In this document: piece after piece, positions 18,369-26,826 of the stretch | Position numbering within the stretch: the stretch's first letter is position 1 | How the letters are laid out: each line of letters begins with the position of its first letter | DNA from: Thermoplasmatales archaeon | GTDB lineage: Archaea; Thermoplasmatota; E2; UBA202; JdFR-43 | Assembly (NCBI GenBank): GCA_014361195.1 | Contig: JACIWA010000001.1 | Span: 214,832-278,831 of the forward strand | Length of the DNA stretch: 64,000 nt | Direction: 5' to 3' | Notes under the pieces: model-generated | The model's database searches: none | Told to the model about the DNA's origin: nothing | What the model saw: only the letters and a program-made list of their open reading frames with translations | Made by a program: the position numbers and the translations under genes

Positions 18369-18442
18369 CGGGCTCGAGGGGATTCGAACCCCTGGCCAAC
18401 AGGTTAAGAGCCTGCTGCTCTACCTAGCTGAGCTACGAGCCC
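18369..18442 (-). tRNA. tRNA-Lys (CTT)
   Basis: Read on the minus strand, the acceptor arms GGGCTCG and CGAGCCC pair fully, the anticodon loop is CTCTTAA (anticodon CTT), and the T arm is CAGGGGTTCGAATCCCCTC. The 3' CCA is not encoded and there is no intron. Confidence 0.95.
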
Positions 18443-18486
18443 AGTAAAAAATAAAATCCGATATAAAAATTTGTTGCATTAAAAGA

Positions 18487-18868
18487 TTTCTTGAAGATCT
18501 CAAAAATCATGCTTGCTGGCATGATTATCCTGATCGAGGATGGATACAATTCCTTCTCATGCAAATACTCTATGAAAAGCCAATGCACGGCTACAAGCTA
18601 TTAGAAGAAATTAAGGAAAGAAGTTGCTGATGTCATAAGCTTGAGTCAGGCTCGCTCTACACTCTTTTAAGAAGAATGGGGGAAAGGGTTTTGCTCCAAT
18701 CCAAGTGAGGAAAGAAGAATGTTGGCCAGATAGAAGGATATATAATATGACAAGTAAAGGGGTTGAAGCTCTAAAAAGCTTGAATCAATTATAAAGAGGA
18801 AAAAAACTCTTCGATGACCTATTAGATTTCTACCTTGAAAATTTTGAAAAAGTAGGTGATGGAGGTTA
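18487..18868 (+). pseudogene. Decayed PadR-family transcriptional regulator
   Basis: Fragments in shifting frames spell a PadR repressor: ILYEKPMHGYKLLEEIKER, then after a TGA the recognition segment SGSLYTLLRRMGE, then in another frame RRIYNMTSKGVEALKSL and the tail LFDDLLDFYLENFEKV. This is the order of the PadR winged helix and its C-terminal helix. At least two stops and two frame changes rule out a product. The final stop overlaps a GGAGG site for the ABC gene, so the original operon layout is still visible. PadR proteins typically repress drug-efflux ABC genes, matching the next two remnants. Confidence 0.8.
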
Positions 18869-18872
18869 AATT

Positions 18873-19425
18873 ATGGAATCTGCAATATTTCAAAATTTAA
18901 CAAAAAGTTTTGGAGATGTGATAGCGGTGAACCATATAAGCTTCAACATTAAAAAGTGAAATCTTTTGTTTCCTTGGCCTGAGTGGGGAAGAAAACCTGA
19001 TGAAGGGAGTACATCGATAATGGGGTATGATGCTATAAATAATCCTATATAGGCTAAGCAATACATTGGAGTGAAAAAGCGGGCAAACTTTTGAAAGAAT
19101 TTGGTCTATATGAATTTAAGGACAAAATTGTCAGAGGATTTTAGAAAGGAATGAAGCAGAAACTTCTATTATGTATGGCTTTAGTGAATGATCTAGAAGT
19201 GCTTTTTCTAGATGAGCCTACTTCAGGGGTTGATGGTGAGAGTGCTAGATTTATGCGGGAATAAAGAAGGGAAAACTTTTTTCAAGTCACAATAGGAAGA
19301 GGTAAACCAGTTATGCCATAGAATAGCAATAATAAACCACGGTAAAATAGCAGTCACAGATACACCCGAAAATCTTAGGCGCCAGAGCATTGAAGAAATT
19401 TCAGAAAATCAGGATTTATACATCT
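18873..19425 (+). pseudogene. Decayed ABC transporter ATPase
   Basis: It begins with an intact ATG and MESAIFQNLTKSFGDVIAVNH, the classic start of a DrrA/CcmA-like ATPase, but a stop follows at codon 29 and the Walker A region is lost. Further on, in changing frames, are EFGLYEFKDKIVRGF, a degraded signature region ([16 protein letters not shown]), an intact Walker B/D-loop [16 protein letters not shown] and the CHRIAIINHGKIAVTDTPENL segment after the switch histidine. Several stops and deletions make it non-functional. Confidence 0.85.
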
Positions 19426-19950
19426 AACCCTCAGCGATAATAGAATTTTTAGTTGAATTCATCGCTTGAGGATGTTTTTATAAAATTACAGAGCAATTTA
19501 GGCGATTTGTTATTGCAAAAAAGAATATAAAAATTTATTATTTGAAATGGCTAGTTATTATTTTCGGATTAATATTTCCACTTTTTTTCACATCAACATC
19601 AGTAGGCCCTATCATTATTCCATGGGAAACTCGCTCAAAAACCTTGAAAGACTTTTATGCAGCCCTTTTTCAATCTGCAATTATTTTTGGAGACATGCTC
19701 TCTTCTTTTTTGGCTTGATTATTGCAAGCTTTTGTTTTTCCGCCTTAAGCATTCTTTTATCCACCAACAGATATTCCTGCTACAACCCAGATGTTATTTT
19801 CCTTGATAAGATTCCCTTTGGTTTTCATCAGCGGTGTTTTTATACCTGTTGAGCGGCTGCCCGCGTGGAGAAGAATAATAGCATTTTTTTTCTTTAATAT
19901 TCTCTCTCAGCGATAAAATTACACGAAAAAACTTTACCAAGGAGGCTGAG
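19426..19950 (+). pseudogene. Decayed ABC-2 type permease
   Basis: Hydrophobic fragments follow the ATPase remnant: KKNIKIYYLKWLVIIFGLIFP, TSVGPIIIPWETRSKTLKDFYAALF and, after stops, LVFISGVFIPVERLPAWRRIIAF. The last is the hallmark 'SGVFxPVExLP' of the DrrB/NodJ permease family. Frames change several times. The open stretch at 19547-19852 lies in a different frame from these motifs and is a by-product. With the PadR and ATPase remnants it completes a lost efflux operon. Confidence 0.75.
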
Positions 19951-20089
19951 TTAATTAAAAAATCGGGTTAGAGCTTGGCCAGATTAAGGTGAAGAATAAG
20001 AGAAAAGTTTTATAGCTCTATTAATTTTCAATTTTATCTCCTATATCAGGATACTTAATGTGAAGTTTGCAAACAAAGTTGATTCATCA

Positions 20090-20385
20090 AAAATGAAGGT
20101 GTAAGCGATGCCTGGCTCGATAGCACAATAAATGAAACAAAAGCTAAAGCAAAGAAGGTTCTTTGCATGAAAAATCCTAGGAGCCGGATGGCGAGAGTGG
20201 AATAAAGCCAGCGGGCAAAATCGATGAAAAAAAGAGAAATTTGATATTATTGTAAAGATGGGTTGTTTTGATGGATGCCTGATAACTCCAAAAGAAAAAA
20301 AATTGAATTAAATATTCTTGATCCAAAAGGTAAAGATATTGAAGAATATAGAAAAGTTTTTTATTTGTATTTTAATATCAATTGA
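20090..20385 (+). pseudogene. Decayed arsenate reductase / low-molecular-weight phosphatase
   Basis: The region retains KVLCMKNPRSRMA, a damaged form of the catalytic P-loop (family form FxCxxNxxRSQMAEA), then IKPAGKIDEK, DIIVKMGCFDGCLITP and ILDPKGKDIEEYRKV, which match the C-terminal half of thioredoxin-type ArsC. Frameshifts separate the pieces. The last frame ends with TGA at 20383-20385, overlapping the ATG of the next gene, so the CBS gene was probably once translationally coupled to it. The stretch 19950-20090 holds nothing else I can identify. Confidence 0.7.
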
Positions 20386-20927
20386 TGAAGAAGGAAATAC
20401 TTGTAAAGGACATAATGAGCAGGAGTCCGGTTATAATAAAAGGTGATGCAACTGTTCTTGAAGCATCAAAGGAAATGAAAGCAGAAAAGGTTGGGAGTGT
20501 GGTTGTTGTTAAAAATGGAAAACCTGTTGGAATACTTACTGAAAGCGATATCTTGAAAAAAATTGTTGCAGAAGGAAAAGATGCTTCAAAAACAAAAGTA
20601 AAGGATGTTATGAGTTCTCCTTTGATTAGCATATCTCCAAACGAAAAAGTTGAAAAAGCATTGAAATTATTCGGGGAAAACAGAATAAGAAGATTGCCGG
20701 TTGTTGAGAATGGAAAATTAGTTGGAATGATAACTGAAAGAGATATTGTTCAATTTTCTCCTTTATTCATTGATTTGATCGAAGAATGGGCAAAAATAAC
20801 AAAGGAAAGAATTGATTATGAAAGAAAAGAGGGCATGCCTGGAAAATGCGAGGAATGCGGGATGGCCACGGACAAACTTATAGAAGTAGATGGAAGAATG
20901 CTCTGCGAATTTTGTGCTGAAATTTAA
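20385..20927 (+). CDS. CBS-pair protein with C-terminal zinc ribbon
   Basis: About 180 residues. Two CBS motifs (~5-60 and ~70-125) are shown by VKDIMSRSPVIIKGDATVLEA, GILTESDIL, VKDVMSSPLISISPNEKV and GMITERDIV. They form one Bateman module, which usually binds adenine nucleotides. After a linker helix comes a treble-cleft/ribbon with Cys155, Cys158, Cys174 and Cys177. The ATG at 20385 is used; TTG at 20382 is one codon earlier. Partners are unknown. It is followed nine bases later by a four-CBS protein, suggesting that the pair acts together as an energy-state sensor. Confidence 0.85.
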   Translation: MKKEILVKDIMSRSPVIIKGDATVLEASKEMKAEKVGSVVVVKNGKPVGILTESDILKKIVAEGKDASKTKVKDVMSSPLISISPNEKVEKALKLFGENRIRRLPVVENGKLVGMITERDIVQFSPLFIDLIEEWAKITKERIDYERKEGMPGKCEECGMATDKLIEVDGRMLCEFCAEI

Positions 20928-20936
20928 GGTGATTTT

Positions 20937-21737
20937 ATGAAAGTAAAGGATATAATGACAAAAGGAGTTATTTATGTAAATAAGAGAGATGATGTTGATT
21001 ATATACTTCAACTGATGGGAAAATATAAGATAACAAAAGCCCCGGTAATTGAAGATGGGAAAATTGTTGGCATAGTAACTGATAATGAGATAGCGGATAA
21101 GCTTGGAAGTATAAGGAGCAGAGGTGTTACTCCCGCCCGCTTGCGTGCGATGACTGTTATGGAAAAGAAATTTGATGTTGTTTCTCCTGATACGCCAATT
21201 GAGGAAATTCTTGAAACAGTTGGTGAGCCCGGGCCGACAATGCTTCCTGTTGTTTCAAATGAGCATCTTGTGGGGGTGGTAACAAAAGCGGATTTGCTAC
21301 CTCTTGTTGAGGGGGATGAGAACATAAAGGAGATAATGACTTTTCCTGTAATTTCAGTTTCCAGGGAAGATAGGGTGATTCATGCAAGAAGATTGATGAT
21401 TGATAAAAATATAGCGAGAATTCCTGTAGTTGAGAATGGCAAGGTAATTGGAATAATATCCGACTGGGAAATTGCAAATGCTTTTGCAAAACTTAAGAAG
21501 GGTATATCACTGGGAAAGCAGGGCTCTCATATAAAGAATTTACTTGTAGGAGATGTAATGAAAAGCCCAGCAATAACCGCAAAAGATACAATAACTATAA
21601 AAGAAGCTGCACAGATAATGATGAAGAATGAGGTTGGATGCCTGCCAATAGTTGGAGGAGATGAAAAAATAAAAGGAATTGTGACAAGAACAGATTTATT
21701 GAAGCACTTGCTAAAAAAATTAAAGCAGAGGCAATGA
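20937..21737 (+). CDS. Protein with four CBS domains
   Basis: This 266-residue protein consists of four CBS motifs in series, beginning near residues 1, 75, 130 and 200 (VKDIMTKGVIYV, VMEKKFDVVSPDTPIEEI, IKEIMTFPVISVSRED, VGDVMKSPAITAKDTI), each ending in a GIVT/GIIS strand. Two Bateman modules therefore form the whole protein, with no enzyme or transporter domain attached. Such stand-alone proteins bind AMP, ATP or SAM and regulate a partner. Its last 18 bases overlap convergently with pheS. Confidence 0.88.
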   Translation: MKVKDIMTKGVIYVNKRDDVDYILQLMGKYKITKAPVIEDGKIVGIVTDNEIADKLGSIRSRGVTPARLRAMTVMEKKFDVVSPDTPIEEILETVGEPGPTMLPVVSNEHLVGVVTKADLLPLVEGDENIKEIMTFPVISVSREDRVIHARRLMIDKNIARIPVVENGKVIGIISDWEIANAFAKLKKGISLGKQGSHIKNLLVGDVMKSPAITAKDTITIKEAAQIMMKNEVGCLPIVGGDEKIKGIVTRTDLLKHLLKKLKQRQ

Positions 21738-23171
21738 GCGAAGCCATCCTATATCACTGAAATAAAGCATCCTTATATCATTCAGCCCGAGCAAATTCAT
21801 AGCTATCCTCTCCAGCCCAAGCCCCCAAGCAAGCACAGGATATTTTATTCCAAATGGCTCAGTAACTTCCGGCCTGAAAATTCCCGATCCACCAACTTCA
21901 ATCCATTTTCCATTAAGTTCCACTTCAATTTCCATTGATGGCTCAGTATAAGGAAAATAAGAAGGACGAAATCTTATATTTTCAAATCCAATTCTTGAAT
22001 AAAATTCTCTCAATATTCCTTTTAGCATACAAAAATTTGCATCTTCTTCATAAACTATCCCTTCAATCTGATGGAATTCCGGAAGATGTGTCGCATCTAT
22101 ATTTTCTCTCCTAAAAACCTTTTCTATTGAAAAAACTTTTGCTGGAGGAGAAGGATTATTTATTAAATATCGTATTGTATTTACAGTTGTATGAGTTCTT
22201 AAAATTGCTCTTTTTGCTTCTTCCTTATTAAATTTATATCCCCATCCCTTTGAGCCAGTTTTTCCTCCACTTTCATGTATTTCCGCAACAATATCAAGCA
22301 TTTTTTCATCTACTTCTATTTTGCTTGGATTCCTGCAATAAAATGTGTCCTGCATATCTCTTGCGGGGTGGTCTTGAGGTATGAAAAGGATATCCATGTT
22401 CCAGAAAGAAGATTCAACATAGCTCCCCTTTATTTCTTTAAATCCCATTGAGGAAAATATTTTCCTTATTTTTTCTATGATCTGAGTTAATGGATGCATT
22501 TTTCCTAGATATATGGAAGGAGAAAATGCTCTTATATCATATTTTCTGAATTTTTTTTCTCTCCAGCTTCCATTTTTTAGCATTTCTGGAGTTAATTGAG
22601 AAATTTCATCTTCAAATTTTATCCCTTTTCTTATAACTTCCCATCCCTCTTCAGTAACAACAATGCTCCTTGAGATTTTTTTCTTTTCTTTTATTGCCTC
22701 CCTTCTCTTCAAAATATTCAGAATTTCTTCATCTATATCATAATTGCCTTTTTTTATCTTATCAAGCGCCTCCTCCTCCACCTGCCTTGCTTGCATTTCC
22801 TTTTTTCCTTTATTTGTGATTTTGAGATATTTTTTGTCGCCTATTTCATCTATTTCGCACCATCCCTTCTTTAAAGCCCAACCAAGCATAATTGAAAATT
22901 TTTTACCAAATTTTTCCTCAAGCTCTCTTATTTCACCTTCCTCTATTTTTTTCTCTGGCAAACCATCCTTCAAAAATTTTTCTCCTTCAGGAGTTAATGA
23001 ATATTCTTTAACAATTTTCTCCTCTGTTATTACAAGCCCCTTTGACTGAAGCCAGGAAACAGCGTTCATTGCTTTAACCATATCCATTTCAATCTCTTCA
23101 ATGCTCGCTTTACCATTTTTGTCAGCTAGCTTAATTAGTAATTGCTTTTCTAATGGCGAGAGGATTTCCAT
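21720..23171 (-). CDS. pheS: Phenylalanyl-tRNA synthetase alpha subunit
   Basis: This 483-residue class II synthetase has the extended N-terminal winged-helix region (1-~200) of archaeal/eukaryotic PheS and a C-terminal catalytic domain: motif 2 region ILRTHTTVNTIRYL...FSIEKVFRREN, HLPEFHQIEGIVYEE, and motif 3 GLGLERIAM near the end. It charges tRNA-Phe together with PheT, which is not in the window, so the two subunit genes are not adjacent here. Length is typical for archaea. Confidence 0.96.
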   Translation of the reverse strand: MEILSPLEKQLLIKLADKNGKASIEEIEMDMVKAMNAVSWLQSKGLVITEEKIVKEYSLTPEGEKFLKDGLPEKKIEEGEIRELEEKFGKKFSIMLGWALKKGWCEIDEIGDKKYLKITNKGKKEMQARQVEEEALDKIKKGNYDIDEEILNILKRREAIKEKKKISRSIVVTEEGWEVIRKGIKFEDEISQLTPEMLKNGSWREKKFRKYDIRAFSPSIYLGKMHPLTQIIEKIRKIFSSMGFKEIKGSYVESSFWNMDILFIPQDHPARDMQDTFYCRNPSKIEVDEKMLDIVAEIHESGGKTGSKGWGYKFNKEEAKRAILRTHTTVNTIRYLINNPSPPAKVFSIEKVFRRENIDATHLPEFHQIEGIVYEEDANFCMLKGILREFYSRIGFENIRFRPSYFPYTEPSMEIEVELNGKWIEVGGSGIFRPEVTEPFGIKYPVLAWGLGLERIAMNLLGLNDIRMLYFSDIGWLRSLPLL

Positions 23172-23211
23172 TGCTTTGTTATTTATGAAAAGTTTAAATT
23201 AATTTCTATAT

Positions 23212-23844
23212 CTAATTTAACCTGCTTATATATTTTCCATCTATTTTATCCGCTATATATACCTCATTCCCCGCTTTCTTTATATTAAAACCATCTTCCA
23301 GCATCTTCTTCACATCTATCTTAAGTATCACTGGATTTTCACATCTTCTTTTACCCGCCTCAACCGCCTTCTCTATGCTTCCACTTAAATGAACCTTCTT
23401 TCTATCAACTGGAAATAATCCTTGCTCAAGGACAATTTCCGCTTCCTCTTCAGTTACTGGATAATATAGCTCATCAACATCCGCATCTGGCAAATCAGAT
23501 AAATCAACATCTATCGTATGAGCATATGTTGCCCTTATTCTTCCATTTTTTATCTGATATCTTCCCTTTTCATCAGTTGTTGCAACCGCTTCAATGTGTT
23601 TCCTCCTTACCCAGTAAAAACCCTCTACTTTATCCTTTATTGCGTCCGCCATTCTTTCTATTTCTATCCATCCATTTTTATCAAGCTCCAAATCAAAATT
23701 TTGTGGGAAATGGCGAAGGATTCCAACCATCAAACTGCTCAACTTCCTTGCTTCCTTATCATTCATCAAAAATTTTCCCTTCTTTTTACATGATGGACAT
23801 TCCTCGCCTCTATAAAAGCCATGTTGTTCGCATATACCAATCAT
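23212..23844 (-). CDS. kptA: RNA 2'-phosphotransferase (Tpt1/KptA)
   Basis: The 210-residue protein has a short N-terminal zinc-binding segment (Cys5, His8, Cys16, Cys19) followed by the Tpt1 fold: KLSSLMVGILRHFP with the conserved Arg-His pair (44-45), FYWVRRKHIEAVA, IRATYAHTID and VHLSGSIEKAVEAGKRR. KptA moves a 2'-phosphate from RNA to NAD+, giving ADP-ribose 1'',2''-cyclic phosphate. In archaea, where tRNA ligation leaves no 2'-phosphate, the physiological role is unclear. It follows mptA on the same strand with a 26-base gap. Confidence 0.93.
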   Translation of the reverse strand: MIGICEQHGFYRGEECPSCKKKGKFLMNDKEARKLSSLMVGILRHFPQNFDLELDKNGWIEIERMADAIKDKVEGFYWVRRKHIEAVATTDEKGRYQIKNGRIRATYAHTIDVDLSDLPDADVDELYYPVTEEEAEIVLEQGLFPVDRKKVHLSGSIEKAVEAGKRRCENPVILKIDVKKMLEDGFNIKKAGNEVYIADKIDGKYISRLN

Positions 23845-23870
23845 TGAGTATAATTGCTTAGCAATTTAAA

Positions 23871-24710
23871 TTATTTTCTTAACTCTCCTAGCGTTGTAAT
23901 TCTTTCAGCAAAAGCATTATGTTTATGTATTGATTCAAGGCTTTCACTTCTTGCAATAACAACCGTGCTATCTGGAAGATTTTTGTATCTATTAACTATT
24001 TCTTTTAAAATATCTCTTACAACATCCTCAACAAACTTTGGGTTTTCATGAGCTTTTCTAACAATTTCCATCTCATCTTTTCTTTTCAATATTTCAAAAG
24101 TAGGGGCACTCATCGATTTTTCTATTATTGATATAATATCATCCGCATCTATGCTTCCGTCATTTTCAATAAAAACACTTGCAACATTTCTTTGGTTGTG
24201 AGAATAAGCTTCCCTGTAAGTGGCTTTTATATTTTCCATTGCACATGGACAAACCGTCATTCCTACCACTTCTACCCCTATAAATTTTTTTACTGCCCCT
24301 TCTCTTTCTCTTATTGCAACCGCCATTATCTTATATGGCTCCAAGCTTTTTTTCCCGCTAGGCGTGCATCTCTCAAGAAAATAATCTGAGCTAATTCTTA
24401 CTTCCGCCCTCCTTGCATAGTCATGCCTTGAAAGCATTTCTTCCGCTATTTTTTCGCATAGATCTTCCAAACTTCCAGATGGTTGCCTCACTGATATATC
24501 AACTATTTCCTCTATTATTTCTGCATTTCTTGAGAGATCGCTTCCTTTTCTTGTAGGTGGCAAGTCAACAAAAAGGTCAATGTTTGCTATAAGATTTACA
24601 ACTTTCTCCTTTCTTTTTATACAAACTGGTTTTCTAACTCCTTTAATACCTACTCTCGTCAATTTGAAATTTGCCTCTGGTTTTCTTGATTGAACATCTG
24701 GTAATACCAT
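23871..24710 (-). CDS. mptA: GTP cyclohydrolase MptA (type IB)
   Basis: This 279-residue member of the GCYH-IB family opens GTP to 7,8-dihydroneopterin 2',3'-cyclic phosphate (archaeal MptA) or triphosphate (bacterial FolE2), the first step of pterin synthesis. Signatures include LPDVQSRKPEANFKLTRVGIKGVRKPV, VDLPPTRKGSDLSRN, GMTVCPCAMENIK with its metal-site cysteine, and the YSHNQR motif. Archaeal context favours MptA, feeding methanopterin- or folate-like cofactors; gcvT, purH and purN in this window all use such one-carbon carriers. Confidence 0.92.
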   Translation of the reverse strand: MVLPDVQSRKPEANFKLTRVGIKGVRKPVCIKRKEKVVNLIANIDLFVDLPPTRKGSDLSRNAEIIEEIVDISVRQPSGSLEDLCEKIAEEMLSRHDYARRAEVRISSDYFLERCTPSGKKSLEPYKIMAVAIREREGAVKKFIGVEVVGMTVCPCAMENIKATYREAYSHNQRNVASVFIENDGSIDADDIISIIEKSMSAPTFEILKRKDEMEIVRKAHENPKFVEDVVRDILKEIVNRYKNLPDSTVVIARSESLESIHKHNAFAERITTLGELRK

Positions 24711-24750
24711 TACATAGATAAAAATTTAAGTATTTTAATATTTACTCCGC

Positions 24751-25842
24751 ATGAAAACCGCATTATATGAATTGCATAAAGAGCTTGGAGCAACTTTTAC
24801 AAATTTCATGGGATATGAAATGCCTTTAAAATATAGTTCTGTAAATGAAGAGCATATAAATGTTCGCAGAAAAGTTGGAATTTTTGATGTTAGCCACATG
24901 GGAAAAATTTTTTTGAAAGGAAAAGATATAAAAAGTTTCATAAGTAAAATTACCGTTGAAAGAGGGGAAAAGATAAGCGAGGATAAGGGAGCTTATACCC
25001 TGCTCCTTGATGAAAATGGTCATATAATAGATGATGAGCTATTCTTTAATTTGGGAAATGAGCATTTATTTATTCCAAATTCTGGAATGCAAAAAAAGAT
25101 AATTGAATGGATGGAAAAAAATAATGAAGAAGGAATTGATATAGAGGATGCAAATGAAAATTATTCAATATTAGCCCTGCAGGGCCCTCTATCGCAGGAA
25201 ACATTACAGGAAATAATCTCTCCTTTCAGCCTGCCACTTTTTGGATGCATCGAGCTGAAGAAGGAGCAATTTAAAATAGATTTTGATGGGAGATGCATAT
25301 TGTCAAGAAGTGGATATACCGGGGAGAAAGGATATGAAATGTATATCTCTCCAGCTGAAGAAGCGGAAAAAATATTCAGGGCTTTGCTTCAAAAAGGAAA
25401 TAAATATGGTATAATGCCCATCGGGCTGGCTGCAAGGGATACATTAAGGCTTGAAAAAGGATTTATGTTTGCTTCAAATGAATTTTCTGGAGGAAGAAAT
25501 CCAATAGAAGCGGGCTTAGAGTGGTGCATTGATTGGGAACACGAATTTATAGGAAAGAATGCTCTCATTGAATTCAAGAAAAGGGAAGAATATGAAAGAA
25601 TTGCTTTCCTTGAATGCATTGGTCCAGGAATACCAAGACATGGAGAGCATATATTTAAAGAAAATGAAAAAATAGGAATTGTAACTTCAGGAGGATTTTC
25701 TCCTTGCCTAAAGAAAGGCATAGCAATGGGTTACATAAGAAAATCTTTCATAACCATTGGAAATGAAGTAGAGATAATAGGGAGAAAAAATATAAGGGCA
25801 AAAATCGTAAAACCACCTTTTGTAGGAAAGGATGCTTGCTAG
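24751..25842 (+). CDS. gcvT: Glycine cleavage system aminomethyltransferase (T protein)
   Basis: The 363-residue protein matches GcvT: LHKELGATFTNFMGYEMPLKY at the start, RRKVGIFDVSHMGKI, LALQGPLSQETL, SRSGYTGEKGYEMYI, MPIGLAARDTLRLEKGF and a C-terminal beta-barrel ending RAKIVKPPF. It transfers the methylene group from aminomethyl-lipoyl H protein to a tetrahydropterin. No gcvH or gcvP lies nearby, so the system is dispersed or the protein serves another pterin-dependent demethylation; the close family match favours GcvT. It is divergent from mptA. Confidence 0.92.
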   Translation: MKTALYELHKELGATFTNFMGYEMPLKYSSVNEEHINVRRKVGIFDVSHMGKIFLKGKDIKSFISKITVERGEKISEDKGAYTLLLDENGHIIDDELFFNLGNEHLFIPNSGMQKKIIEWMEKNNEEGIDIEDANENYSILALQGPLSQETLQEIISPFSLPLFGCIELKKEQFKIDFDGRCILSRSGYTGEKGYEMYISPAEEAEKIFRALLQKGNKYGIMPIGLAARDTLRLEKGFMFASNEFSGGRNPIEAGLEWCIDWEHEFIGKNALIEFKKREEYERIAFLECIGPGIPRHGEHIFKENEKIGIVTSGGFSPCLKKGIAMGYIRKSFITIGNEVEIIGRKNIRAKIVKPPFVGKDAC

Positions 25843-25874
25843 AAGCGATAGAAAAGCAAAGATTTTCAAATAAT

Positions 25875-26789
25875 TTACCATATGCTTCTTTTTCCTATGG
25901 CCTTCATTGCAGATATTGCAGCTTTTGCTCCTTCTGAGCAGGCAACAACTATCTGCCTTACTCCTCCTGTTATATCACCCGCAGCAAAAATTTTATCAAT
26001 ATTTGTCTTTCCCATATCATCTATTTTTATGAAACCATGTTCATCCAAAGCCAGACCAACTTTTTTAGCAATCTCATTTCTTGGCTCCTCCCCTATTGAA
26101 ACAAATACTCCATCAATGCTCATTTCTTTAACTTCATTTGTCTTAACATTCCTTATTTTAATCCCCTCCACCTTTTCTTTTCCAAATATTTCCTCAACCA
26201 CACTATTCCATATAAAATTTATCCCTCTTTCTATTGCCTCTTCCTCAATTATCTTTTCCGCCCTCAGCTCGTCCCTCCTATGAACAATACTTACATCCAC
26301 CCCTATATTTCTAAGATATATTGCTTCTATTACCGCACTATTCCCTCCTCCAACAACCACAACTTTTTTTCCTTTGAAAAAGAGGCCGTCACAAGTAGCG
26401 CAGTAGCTAACACCTCTTCCACTAAATTCTCTCTCGCCCTTAACATTCAATTTTCTCGGCTCTGTTCCAGTGCAAATTATCACCACCTTAACCCCGTATC
26501 TTCCTTTATCGGTTATAACTTCAATTTCTTCTCCCACCTTTATATCCTTTACTTCTTCAAAAAGCCTCATTTCCGCATACTGCGAGGCATGCTCCTTCAT
26601 TCTTTCCATCAACTCCACTCCCCCTATGCTCAAAAATCCAGGATAATTTTCAATCTTAGGCGAATTTATTGCAAGCCCCCCTCCCATTCCCCTATCAAAA
26701 ATAACAGCCTTTGCCCCTCCTCTACCCGCATATATGCCAGCGGAGCAACCCGCGGGCCCCGCTCCAATTATAGCTATTTCATAATCCAT
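25875..26789 (-). CDS. trxB: Thioredoxin-disulfide reductase
   Basis: This 304-residue flavoprotein shows the FAD dinucleotide fold at the start (IAIIGAGPAGCSAGIYAGR), the redox pair CATCDG (Cys130, Cys133), a second nucleotide fold GGGNSAVIEA, the HRRDELRAEK segment expected for NADPH binding, and the C-terminal FAD contact IFAAGDITGGVRQIVVACSEGA. It reduces thioredoxin or a similar small protein using NAD(P)H. Length and domain order are those of the low-molecular-weight class. No thioredoxin gene is adjacent. Confidence 0.95.
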   Translation of the reverse strand: MDYEIAIIGAGPAGCSAGIYAGRGGAKAVIFDRGMGGGLAINSPKIENYPGFLSIGGVELMERMKEHASQYAEMRLFEEVKDIKVGEEIEVITDKGRYGVKVVIICTGTEPRKLNVKGEREFSGRGVSYCATCDGLFFKGKKVVVVGGGNSAVIEAIYLRNIGVDVSIVHRRDELRAEKIIEEEAIERGINFIWNSVVEEIFGKEKVEGIKIRNVKTNEVKEMSIDGVFVSIGEEPRNEIAKKVGLALDEHGFIKIDDMGKTNIDKIFAAGDITGGVRQIVVACSEGAKAAISAMKAIGKRSIW

Positions 26790-26826
26790 ATTTGGATAAT
26801 TTTTTCCATATAAAACCTTTTAGCTT

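Noticed and set aside
19547..19852. 101-residue open frame inside the decayed locus
   Set aside because: The recognisable permease motifs lie in other frames of the same stretch, so this is leftover sequence and not a gene.
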